Positions 39,865 to 51,600 of a stretch of DNA of 64,000 bases are shown here, piece by piece. The notes under the pieces are model-generated. The model saw nothing but the letters and a program-made list of their open reading frames with translations. It did not search any database and was not told the DNA's origin. Where the stretch lies: assembly GCF_019059575.1 (NCBI RefSeq), contig NW_024881623.1:868001-932000 (forward strand), read 5' to 3'. The first letter of the stretch is position 1, and each line of letters opens with the position of its first letter. The position numbers and the translations under genes are program-made. The stretch is from Amphibalanus amphitrite. Taxonomy: Eukaryota > Arthropoda > Thecostraca > Balanomorpha > Balanidae.

Positions 39865-42591
39865 TGAAAGTTCTTTGTTGGCGCTTCTTGGAGTCTCGGC
39901 TCTTGCCGGTGTGACCTTAATTGACCCTTGCACCTGATTGGCGAATCGGCACCCATTGAGGACTCGGCCGTAACCGAGCAGCAACATTACGTAATGTAAT
40001 TTCGCAGTAGCTGCGGTTGATCGTGTGCCAGTCATCCAGCATTCATGTGCAGCATTCTGTGAATCAGAATGGCGCCAATCCCTCTTCCATTGCACTTTTG
40101 TCAGTGTGTTGGCGGATGAATGAATTTGGACGGTCACCGGTCACGTTCACGGTTCAGGTCAACTGTCATCAGCCGATATGTACCCTCACCTAAATCGGAG
40201 CAAAAGTATGCATAATGGACCTGGCGACATCCAAGGTGTCTGATCCATTTGAAGACTCGATTATACAGCTCGGAAAGATATGGGCGGTACAAGAGCTTGA
40301 CACAAAGCCGGCCGAATAAGATGCAAAGAGCGCTGCACAAAGCCGGCTGAGTAAGATACATCGGCTGGTGTCCACCCCGTTTATCATTCTGGAAGCTGTG
40401 ACATGACGTACGGTACCGCCCCCGGGTTACTCCTGGGTGCCGCACTCAGTTTATTCCCGTGGAGCCAGCAAGGGGTAGCTCGGAAATTCACGGAGGCTGG
40501 GTGTAAGGTGAAGGACCCACTCGAGGATGATAACGCCAGGGAGTAGATCGAACACCGTAAACCCTTACTGAAATTGAGTACAAATCGATTGATGACGAGG
40601 GCGTTGGTATAAATATAGACTTTTTCAAGAGACCAATCACAAGCACAGCCTCGCATTGAAGGCCATTTCAGTGAGCTGGTACCAAAATTGGTTCACCGTT
40701 CATTGCGCTATTTCAGGCGGCGAAAGATGATGTTTGTGTTGGAGATCGTTTATTACAAGAATGTTCACAGATGATGTATAATGGTCGCCAGTAAAGAACA
40801 CTGTGGCGTAGCTATATCGGGAAGAACGGTCCGGAACACACCCGGCGGAGCACCACACTCGGGGGGAGGAGGAGGGCGAGAGAACACGAAGATACGAGAT
40901 GAGGGAATTTTGCGGGAGTTAGCAAGGGAGGTTGGATGAAAGGATGTACTGGATAGGGGAGGATAATGCAGGGAAAATAGAAACAGGAGGGTGTCGTAGT
41001 GTGATAAAGAACACAGATGTAAGCAGGATATATACGAGTATATCCAATGAGGGATATTGGATACAGGACGGGCGTAGGACGTGATATAGACCCTCAGGGT
41101 CACGAGAGGCGGGACTAGGGACGAGGGGATGCGCCGGGCGCGCGCGGAGTATCAGTGGACAGTGGTCCGGCCACACACTGAAGTGGAGTTCCACCGCGGG
41201 TGGACAGACCTGTGTCGGTGGAGCGGAGCGGACGGCCGCCCGCAGCTCCCCCTACCGGTTCCGGCCCGCTAGACAGTGTGGACCGGCGCAGCTGGACACG
41301 AGTGTCGCAAACGCAGGACATTCACTACTTTCGCACAGAGTAGGTCCAGTTGTACAAGAAAATGAAAGAGCACCGCGGCGCAGCAGCGAAACATCACGCT
41401 CGCAAAATGAAAAGACGTCTGAACCTGAGTCGCCTTCCGCCCTGTCACTCACGCTGGCACTCACAAACGGCGTACCCAATCTCTGATCGGCACGGCACTC
41501 TGACTCGGGCGTTCAGAGTGTATCTCAGCACACACATTTAACACGGAACAAGTGACATGCATACGCTACGCTCAAGTGTTGACGTATTTTCTACAACACT
41601 CAATAAATTACGGTTAAAATATTGGCGTGTATGTGAGCAGAAACACTGCCCACCAATGCTCGCGCCGTCATTAACCTAAAATAAACCGGCCACTTTTCTC
41701 GCCATAAGCGAGCAGACTCGCGCACACGCACACACAAGCGGCTTCAGCTCGAAGCGCCGCCATCCTTTCTCCAAACGCACTAACACACACACACACACAT
41801 ACATCAACACACATTACGGGAGCAGCTAGAAAGACGCCCCGACGCCCTCCGTTCCACGTTTCACTCTGGCAAGAACACGCGTCGACCCCGATGGCCGACG
41901 ACCGTCGACCCCGATGGCCGACGACTACCCTTCCGCGTCGGTCAAAGATCCTTCCCGGGCGACAGACACCTAGCCCGTACCGTTCCCTCCCCAGTGTCGG
42001 CAAAGACTGAGACAGGACGGCTCCCTTTCCACATCAGCAGACACTGAGACAGTTTATCTCCTCCCGGGGATCAGCACTGACCGCGCGGCTCTCTCCCTGT
42101 CCTCCCGCTGCCGCCGGTCCCACCTCACGGTGTTCCCTGGCGCTCGGCCGGCCGGGCCGCGGCAGATACCAGCCCATAACACATTGGCCAGTTCGACTAT
42201 CCAGTCACCGGCCGACGCCGCACAAACATCGAGCTGGCCGCACTTATGTGCATAATATTTGGGCGTCGATGTGTCCGGGCGTCGCGCGCCGGCCACGCGC
42301 CACGTGCCACGCGCGAGCCAGTGTGTGTATGTGTGTGTATATGTCTGCTGGCAGGTGTGGTCAGTGTGTGTGCGCAGTTTGGGGGACCTTGACCGGCCGG
42401 CCGGCGCGCTGCAGGGCGCGGCGCGGCGGCAGACGGCTCCCGGCGACCTATCACAGCAATGGGGTCGGCGCGCCGCCGTGGCGGCCGGGCGCACCGTGCC
42501 GTCGGCAGCGCGCGCCCCTTTGTACATGGCACGGGGCCGCGGCGCCCGCCGGGGCAGGGCCGCGGCTGGCTCTCTGACCGGGCGCCGCCGG
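39865..42591. other. Intergenic between CDC23/LTR element and myoglianin
   Basis: No supported gene. It contains a CA-rich microsatellite (about 41786-41800), a 23-bp tandem duplication GTCGACCCCGATGGCCGACGAC at about 41881-41926 and a TGTGTG run near 42320-42345. The part nearest 42591 may be myoglianin 3' UTR, but no minus-strand AATAAA was found close by. Confidence 0.5.
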
Positions 42592-42640
42592 CTAGTGGCA
42601 GCCGCAGCTATCCACTATCATGTTGGGCAGCTTGTCGAAC
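42592..42640 (-). CDS. myo: Myoglianin coding exon 5 (49-nt terminal microexon)
   Basis: Completes a split Arg codon and encodes [15 protein letters not shown] then TAG. Acceptor CTGTCCGCCAG. It supplies the last two cystine-knot cysteines, and phase and content fit exon 4 exactly. Confidence 0.88.
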
Positions 42641-45600
42641 CTGGCGGACAGAGCGGGACACCGTCAGTAAAGGGACGACAGATAGGTCACATAAAACAGC
42701 ACAGCACACATTTCAGCCTAAACATTCGACGTCAAAAGACAGCCAAAGGGCTATGACTTATGAAACGTCGATAACTTTTATTGTAGCGTGAGAACAAACA
42801 ATAAATAAATTGATTTTATTGTAGTGTGCATCATACAAAAATATATGAAGCTTAGCAGAAGGCTAAGAATTGGGACGTTAGGACGGTGAGGTCAGTGCTA
42901 AGGTGGGATTTTCTGTCACTCCTTAATAAGCTCACATAAGCGCAATGCTTTCTGAGGGTCAATATCCCTAACCGTTTACATTTGGAAGTTTCGTTAGCGA
43001 CCTAGGGACAGCAATTCGAACACCGGAAGTCGCTTTCACCCACCCCAAATTTACCCAAATAGCTGGTGCAATGCAAGCAGCAACCGAAGCTCGTGAGGAA
43101 GTCGGAAGACCATTATTTTATGCCGGCCTCTACTTCCAAATTGAACAGCCGGCTGACATGCTGTCCCGTCGTGACCGAAAGCTGTGCCTCGGCGTCGTAA
43201 AACTGTGGCCTGCAGCTGCTGGTCGGCTCCGTCGTTCCGTCGCATTTCGGTACCTACGCTCCAAGGACCCGGCGAATTTCGTTTGAGGGCTTTAAAATGC
43301 GTCCGAGACCGGGGCAGACTGACCGGGAGCGTTGACGACCTTTTTATAGGTGCCAATTAGGGGCCAAGCCGCCGCCGGGTGGCCGCGACCTGGCGGAGAC
43401 AGGCGAGGGGTGCACTGGGAAATCGGACGGTCGACGGGCCGCCACCTGGCCGGAGCTACCGACAGGGAACGCCACTGTCACGGGGGGCCAAGGAGGAAAG
43501 GATAAGCACTGAGCAGAACGAGAGCCTAGAAGTAATTTCATCGAGTGAGCTAGTGAGTGAGTGAGTGGCAAATGAATGAAGGAGATAAAGGAAGATTTGG
43601 GACGGTAAGAAATAATGTAATTAGAAAAGTAGAAAGGAAATAAGATGAAGAAAACACGGGAAGAGCGAAGAATTAAAGACAGGCAAATATCTCTCAAGGA
43701 TGGATGCACCTCTCCGTTTAACTTCCCACAGTTGATGTTCGTTACATAACCCACCTGATGTGGCTGAAGGTGTCCCAGTAGAGCATGTGGATGGGCGACA
43801 GTTTGCGCGGTCCGCAGCACGGGCCACTGGTGCCGCCCACCTGCTGTACGATGTGCGTGTGCGGGTATTTCTGCAGGTACACGTACGGACAGTTGCCCGA
43901 GCAGTAGTTGGCGTGGTAGGAGCTCGGCGCGATGATCCAGTCCCAGCCGAACGCGTGGAAGTCGACCACCAGTGGGAAGCGGCAGCAGTTGGTCTCGGTG
44001 CTGTTGTCCGTGCAGAAGTTGCCGCCCGTCGTGCGCTTGGTGCGCCGTCGGTCGGAGCTGACATGTACCTCCAGCACGGGCAGCTGATGACGAGAGGGGC
44101 GGCACAGTGGTCAGCACGTGTCAAATCAATGGGTCAAGGTCAGGGTCATATCTGTTTCGACTCACAGCACCTTCAATTAATTACCATACCCAGTACCCAC
44201 ACCGTGCAGCTGTCTGTTGCTGGTCTTACCGACCACCAAAAACCCAATTAATTACCATACCCACACCGTGGGGCTGTCTGTTGCTGCTTCTACCGACTAC
44301 AATAAACCCAATCACCTGCTGCTGAGCAATTGGATACTCTACTAAAACACTTTGGTCGATACTTAACTTCTGGTCTGCTCAGGAGATTGCTCCTTCCTCC
44401 CTGCGTCTCCCTCACTTACCAGGTCAATATCGTCGCCATCGACGTCCAGGAAGCTGTTGACCGACAGGCCCCGGGTGGTGCCATTCGACGACGTCTCGAT
44501 GCGGATGCCGAAGTTCTGCTGCGGGTCCCTGAACCAGTCCAGCACCAGGTTCTTCACGTCTATCGTCTCGTAGCCGGACGCCTGGCCATGCCGCCGTTTG
44601 ATGTAGGTGCGCATCGCCTCCTTTTGGATGTAGTTGCCGCGCTCGTCCGAGACGAGCTGCAACAAGAGAGGTGTTTGTGAGTGGAGCTGAGAGAGCGGAC
44701 CGGGAGCCGAGGAAAACTCGGTAAAGTAATGCTAAGAAGTGGGAATGAAAAGAAATATTAGTTATTTAGGTGTACACATGGTGGAGGAAAATATTTTCTC
44801 GTAACTAGCCTATCATGTCCCGTGATTTCTTTAGAACAATACACCTCTTACAAATCGTCAGCTGCGCCAAAGTTGCTGCGTCATGGCCTCCGAACATAGG
44901 TGTAACTCACTCACCGTCGATAATCTGTCGATATGCCAAAGGCTGACAAAAGGTCGATAAATTAATTCAGTGATCCCTGTTCATTGGTTCAGGTGCGCAC
45001 TACGCAGCCGTCGTCCGCACAACGGGACGGTCCGGTTTCTATTTTTGGTGGCGGTCAGACTGTTTTACTTTCCATCCGCTCGTCCCGAACGTCACTATCC
45101 ATGGGTGTACTTCTTTTATCATGAGTATCTTTTATCCTAACCCGCACACTCTCCGCACACTCACAAAATGGTGGAGTTTGGCCGGACAATCAAACAATGT
45201 TCCGGTAGCTGGAACCACTCGAAACAAACTATAAACGACAGGCACAACTCGTTACGAACATCTGTTAACCCTATTCCTGGCGGGCTCCGCCGGGACAAGA
45301 AACTGGCGGGGGGGGGGGGCCGATTCGGCCCCCCCTTCAGATCTCAAAAACTACACATCGCAGCGACAAACGGTAAACGGCATCGGATACGCACGGTCAA
45401 GATCTACAATTTTTACTAAGGTCATTTTCAGGTCAGGTCAAAGATGACGTCACAGGGGTCGAAAAAGTCAAAATGGCGGCGCTAGATATGGAGAGAGTTT
45501 TTCTCGAATAACTTTCGAATTAGTCAAGATAAAAACAAACTAAGGGCATCATCGTGATCCTCTCGTCAATCCGCATCGAATGATATATATGTTGACCTCG

Positions 45601-48600
45601 AAAGGTCAAGGTCAAAGGTTGACCTCAGGTCACGTGACCTCGAGGTCATCATGCATATCATTCGATGTGTCTTGACGAGCTGAACACAATGAGACCATCC
45701 ACGCGTCTGCATCTTGTTCCTGTACGGAGTTATTGGCCAAAAACCTTTGGTGACCTTTGATGACGTCACATGACCTCACAGCTGCCCAACAGCAAAACAG
45801 ACCACAAGGTAGTGAAGGTTGATCGTATATGAAGTCATGTATGGTATATGGGGCCATTCCGACCCGTTTTAGTGGTAAAAACAGGGAGTTGATTTTTCCC
45901 CCATTGACTTATAATGGGGAGGTCGCGAAACTGACCTGACCTTAGGTCACCGATATCAAAATTCCGAGATATACAAATTGCACATACTGGTACCCTAACT
46001 AAAGCCTGAAGAGAAGAAATTGATCGGTCAAAAACTCTAGCTCTGGCGTGATTGCAAACTTTTCTGAGGTAGGGTCACCAAACCGCCTCTGGTGACCTGA
46101 CCTGAGGTCAGATCAACTCAAAATTTTCAGACATGTTGCGTAGAAGCCTTTAAGGAAAAGTCAGAAAATTTGAGCTTCCTAGCTCAACGCGTTTGGGAGA
46201 AATAACCAAAAAACCTCAGGGGGGGGGGCTCCTGAGCCCCCCCCCCCCGCCAGGAATAGGGTTAAATGCATAAAGATAAATTGGTGATGCAAATCAGGCA
46301 TCTGTAGGCCCGAGAGCGCGAAGTTTATATCGAGTCCAACAAATGCGCCCCATTCAGTCGCGGTACAATGAACTTCCCCGCATAGTAGTAGTTGTAGTTT
46401 ATTAAAGAGCCATCCACAAGACAAGTGGCTATTATGGCCTTCACGTCAATAAAATCGGATCATAACATGCAGGGTAAAATACACACTCACGATGTTACAC
46501 AACCTAAAATATACATATAGCTCAGGATAAAAAACACCACCTGCACGGCATCATGATTAAAAACGCGTTCATCACGTGTCTCGTCTCGAGAGTAGGTGGG
46601 CCTTCAGGGCTCGCCTGAACCGCGGACCTCGCTGGTTCCGCACCGACATGGGCAGATCGTTCATGAGGTGGGGAGAGCGGTATACAAACCGTCGCCGGCC
46701 CGCCTCCGAACGGATGGGTGGCACGTGCAGGAGATCGTCCTGTCTGGTGTGCCGGACATGGCCATGATGGTCCCGGTTGAGGCAGACCTGACGGGCGATG
46801 CATTCGGGCTGGCTAGAGGAGAGGACTTTGTCAAGGAGGCAGAGGGATTGGTATTGGAAGAGTTGAGACGAGTCGAGCCACCCCAGCCTGTCTCGCACAG
46901 CTGACACGCGGTCAAACTTTCGTTTTCCCGCGATCACGCGAGCCGCAAAGTTGAGCAGCTTCTGGATGGTTGCGAGGTTGCCAGCGCTGCCGCTGCCGTA
47001 AACAGAGAGGCAATAGCGGATGTGCGAGACGGCCAGGGCGGTGACTATCTCGGGAAGGGTGTCAGGAGGAAGGAAGTGGCGGAGGTGGGATAGTGTTGCG
47101 AGGATACCGCAGCATCTACGCGAGACAGCCCTCACGTGCGCGTCCCATGACAGGTGCTGGTCGAAGACCACACCAAGATTTTTGACCTCAGGCATACCCG
47201 TACCTACATAGGCTGCCGGCCTCAGATCGGACTATCCGGAAATTGGTGTATTTCCAGTCAATGAACGCATCACAGCGCCTATCATGGAACTTTCCATCAT
47301 TGACCGACAGTCTTGTCGAACGTCCCAATGACGAGGATCCCGTCGGCACCTGTCACCTGGCCTCCTGACTCGCTCTTCTTCCAGCAATCACCATGGCAAC
47401 GTGCCTGCGGCGCGGCGGCGGCCGTCCAGACGCTGTCATTGACCGACCAACCGCTAATATCGGCCAGTGGGCAGACGGCCGCGCTGATTGCCGGGCTGCT
47501 TTATAGAGGCCTGACACGGAGGTGGGCCGGTCCCGGCCGGCGCGGCCGCCGTCACCCCAACACGCCGCGGCCCCGGCCGCCCGGGCCGCTGTTATGCAAT
47601 GTTACCCACTCATGAGACGGTGCTGCAACGCCACCACCTGCGACTCACCGTACGGGAAGGCTGGAGAGCCCTTACGGAAACGGTAGCGATTCATGCGTGC
47701 AGTATAGTCATAGGGACGTTAGTCGCTTACGGAACGGTGCACCGTTCCGTACCAACTACCAGACTCTGTCTGGTTGTAATCATAGGCGGCGGAACGGGAA
47801 GGGCACTGGGGCACCGTGCCTTTACTTTTGGCAATTTAACATTAGCCCTATGGGCGTTGCACGGAAAGAATGGGACCAAAAGTGGGCAGTGCCATTCCCC
47901 CCCCCCTTGATTGAAGGTGTTCCGCCGCTACTGGTTGTAATTATAACAAGTGTTGTGCCACATGGGTCAAACTGACGTTTCGCATCATACGTCAATTATT
48001 TTCATTTCATATTATCAATTGAACCGCAAATCACTGCACCCAATACTTTTTTATACATAGATTGTGAAGGAAAATGATGGCTTCAGGGCAGTTGCTGCAG
48101 TCCGTTTTAAATATTGACTTCGTCACTAAATGGGTTATCCCGTCGGCGATCTTTTGAAATAAGTAAATGAATAAATAAAATAAAGGCACTTGTTGAAGAT
48201 AACTTTTTGCTTTATCGATACCGTTCATCCAACACAAACACCAGTAAAAATATAGGTACGGAACAGTGAATAAATATGTATATTGTTCATTTTGACAAAT
48301 GTTTACTTTAATGAAAAACAATATCAATAGTGAATAAATAAATGCTATGCTGTCTGATCCATGCCATCTCCGATTTTACAGGGGGAAATGCAAAAATGTT
48401 ACATTTTAGACTCCTTATGTATAAGCAGCGAAATTGCTAGAGCACGCCAATTACGCAACTCCTGATGCCGTATATATCCCAGATGCATAAACTGCGGAAC
48501 ACTTTAATTAGTTACCATTATTTCGTATGTCTCATCGGTATTTCCAGCAACAACGCGACATATACCAGCGACAAAACTGTTTCTGTATCCACCCACAAAC

Positions 48601-51600
48601 ATAAACACAGAGTCTATCTTTACTTGTCCCCACTTCTTGCCCTAGCGATCTTCCATGTTCATTAGGTATGCCGTTTTTGCCGCGGACGGACAGGGGTCGG
48701 TACCGGGAGCAGTGACGCGCGTCGTGCCAGTTCTTTGGACGGTGCTGGTGCGTGGCGGAATGCGGACAAATATAGCGACCGCAGAGCGCACCCTTCCAAG
48801 GACAAACACTTGCTTCAGGCCGAGCTGTTGCTAGGCAAATCGAAACCACCAGCAGCACGCTATTGGGCGCGATAGGTGTCACAAACAAAGGAAAACACAT
48901 TTTGAACGAGTTTTTCGGACCCAACTCGTACAGAAAGGTTGTGATTTTATCTCTGGATCTCTGTAAACGTTTAACTCGTCGTTAATTAAGATAAGACAAA
49001 CAAGCGGGAGGCCCGGCCAAGCCATTAAAATAAGCGGACAGTGTGTCGCCTCCGGATCGGGGTGTCGCTCGCTTGCCTTTTGAAAGGCATTCTTAATAGG
49101 ATATCTATCCGCTTTGTTACGATTCCAAAAATTGGGATGATCGAACACTATCCTATCGGGGCGTAACCAACCAACACCAATATAATGCACTAAATATCTC
49201 ACAGTTCTTATGCACACCCAAGGAGGAGCAGTGATCAAGCAGTTTGAAGCAGCATAAAAGCCTCTGGGAAGGCGAAGAAGAGTTGACTCCTCTCTTACCT
49301 TGTGGATTTTGACTTTTATGTCGCGATGCCGCTTGCGAACAAAGAGCCAGAGTGTGGCGTTCTGCAGGTCCATTTCTGTGATGCTGGGAGAGAGGTCGAA
49401 GTAGAGCAGCTGGTCTCGCAGCTCGTCCTGGGCCAGAGCGCCGTTACCCACCGCCAGCGGGGCTGTAACAGGCAACAGGTGCAGGTCAGTGGTCGGCCAT
49501 CAGTGGTCAGCGGTCACTGCAGTCAGTAGTAAGTGGTCAGTGGTCAGTGGTCAGAAGTCAGTGGGCAGAGGTCTCTGGTTATTGGCCAGAGGTCAACATG
49601 TACCTAATCAATGGACGGTAGTCAATGACCAGTGACCCAGCGGTCTGCTGTGCCGTGGTCAGTGGTCAGAGGTCGGTGGTCACTGGTCTTCTGTCGTGGT
49701 GTTGTGGTCAGTGGCCCCAGATCACTCTGAGGGTCTCACATCTCTGACTCACAGTGCGGCCGTATCTCAAGGTGTGTGTACTGTGTACTCTGGTATACAG
49801 TACGGATGCACCGAGTGTGGGTCGGCATGGGTCCAGACGGACAAACGGCCCAGCTGGCGCCATCCCCGATCTTCCCTCCTGCCCCGTCCAGGCCCGCTGT
49901 TTGGGAGTGACCGATCGGCCGGCTGTGTAGGTCAAAGGTCGCCGCCGCGGTCATTAACCTGACCGTAACCTTTGGCACGGCCGCCAGGCCGTCCGGCTGT
50001 CCTTGACGCGGCCTTGTCGCCAGCAGGACCGCCCTGCCCCCGCCTGGTCAGCACCTTCCTCCAGGTGCGGTCATCTCGTCACAACCCTTTACCGTCCGTC
50101 AGCAGATCACCTTGGTTATTTGATGGGGCACGAGGAGCTATATTGTCAACCTCCATCCGCTATGGCAATCGGAACAACAGACTCGACCTGTAATTGTGAT
50201 CACCTGACACGGCCATTGAAGCACTTGAACACCACGTATAGTGTCGGAGCACACCTCCGGTATTCTGACGCCGTTCGGGTATTTGAGGATTCCAGCAGCT
50301 ACTGTTTACCCTGCCTGGCGACGCGTCGTCGACGAACGAGTCAGTCATGCTAGTCGCGCACGTAATTAATGCCCAAACTGCCCAGCTCGGGACGTATAAA
50401 CACAGTCGTAATGAGTCCGTGTCCGGCCGCTGCACCCGGCGCCGTCCGACAGCATCGACAGCTCCCCAGCGCTCGGTGATCTCTGATAGCGCCGTGGTGG
50501 CCCAGAATGCCGCATATACGGAGCTGCGGCCGACAGCGCGCGGGAGCACCACCGTGCCGGGGGTGGCCGGCGGGTCAGCTCGCCCAGAGAGGCGCCGACA
50601 CGGGCCGAGCGCCGTCCGATTTGGACCGAGCCGCGCGGCGCGCAGCTCTCGCAGCGCCGGACTCGGCGATGACAGCTCTGATAGCGCCCAGATCGGTCCC
50701 TCCAACCTCCCCCGCCGCCCTTCTGGATGGACCCGGTGACCAGGCCCGGTCTGACCCCTCCACGCAGTCCAAGAAGGTGCATGCTTGCTCTTAGTGGTGC
50801 TTTCATCTTTGCTACCCTATCGGCGGCGACAGCTGGGCATGATTGACTTGATGAGGGTAGCTGGTAGAAACCCCTATCGTTGACAGTGTTAAAGATTGCT
50901 GTGCTGTCGGCAGTGCTACGCTGGCGAATCGAGCCTTGAGGCTCTTCGTCTTGTGCCGGACAAGAGATAAGAGGAGAGGCGACTATTTCTCTGCTGTCCG
51001 GCAAGAAAGGAAGCCGGGAGGCGATCCACAGATTCCTGCCGTCGAACAGCAGCCAGAAGGGGTAGTGAATCCTCCTCTACTGTCGGACAAGAAAGGAAAG
51101 CTCCTCCTCTCCCGTCAGCAGGGGTGGTAGCTCGTCAGTCTCCAATCAGGGTGACTGGGCACGCCAGCCGGTTGCAGCGCGCGGCCTTGTGAGACCTTGA
51201 TGCGGCTCCGATAGAGGCCAGCCCGCGACACCGAGGCGCCAGCCTGGCCGGCCCAGCCGCTCGGGCAGGCGCGGGCGGAGGGCACTCGCCACCGGTCACC
51301 GGTCACAGGCGCCGTCCCCGGCCGCCTATCAGCTGGGCGCATCGGCACCGTCCTTCGCAAGGTCGCGCGGCCGCCACCCTGCGCTGGCGAGGTGACGCTT
51401 TTTGCCGGCGGCACCGGCCGATGGCAGGACCCGTGGCGACGGCTCGGACGCGCCGGTCACTCAGGCGTCCATGCATTATTGAGGCCGGAGCGGTGCCGGC
51501 CGGCCGGCGGCCGCTCGTCTGTACTGATCGGCGCCTGTGATCGGAGGCGCCGACACACAGCCGGTCGGACATCAGCAGCGCCGCCCCGGTGACGCCCCCG

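Noticed and set aside
40755..40830. CACTGTGGCGTAGCTATATCGG as another hAT terminus
   Set aside because: No matching inverted partner or 8-bp duplication was found.
43742..43754. Myoglianin ending by read-through at 43742
   Set aside because: That protein would lack the last two knot cysteines; the 42592-42640 exon supplies them in phase.
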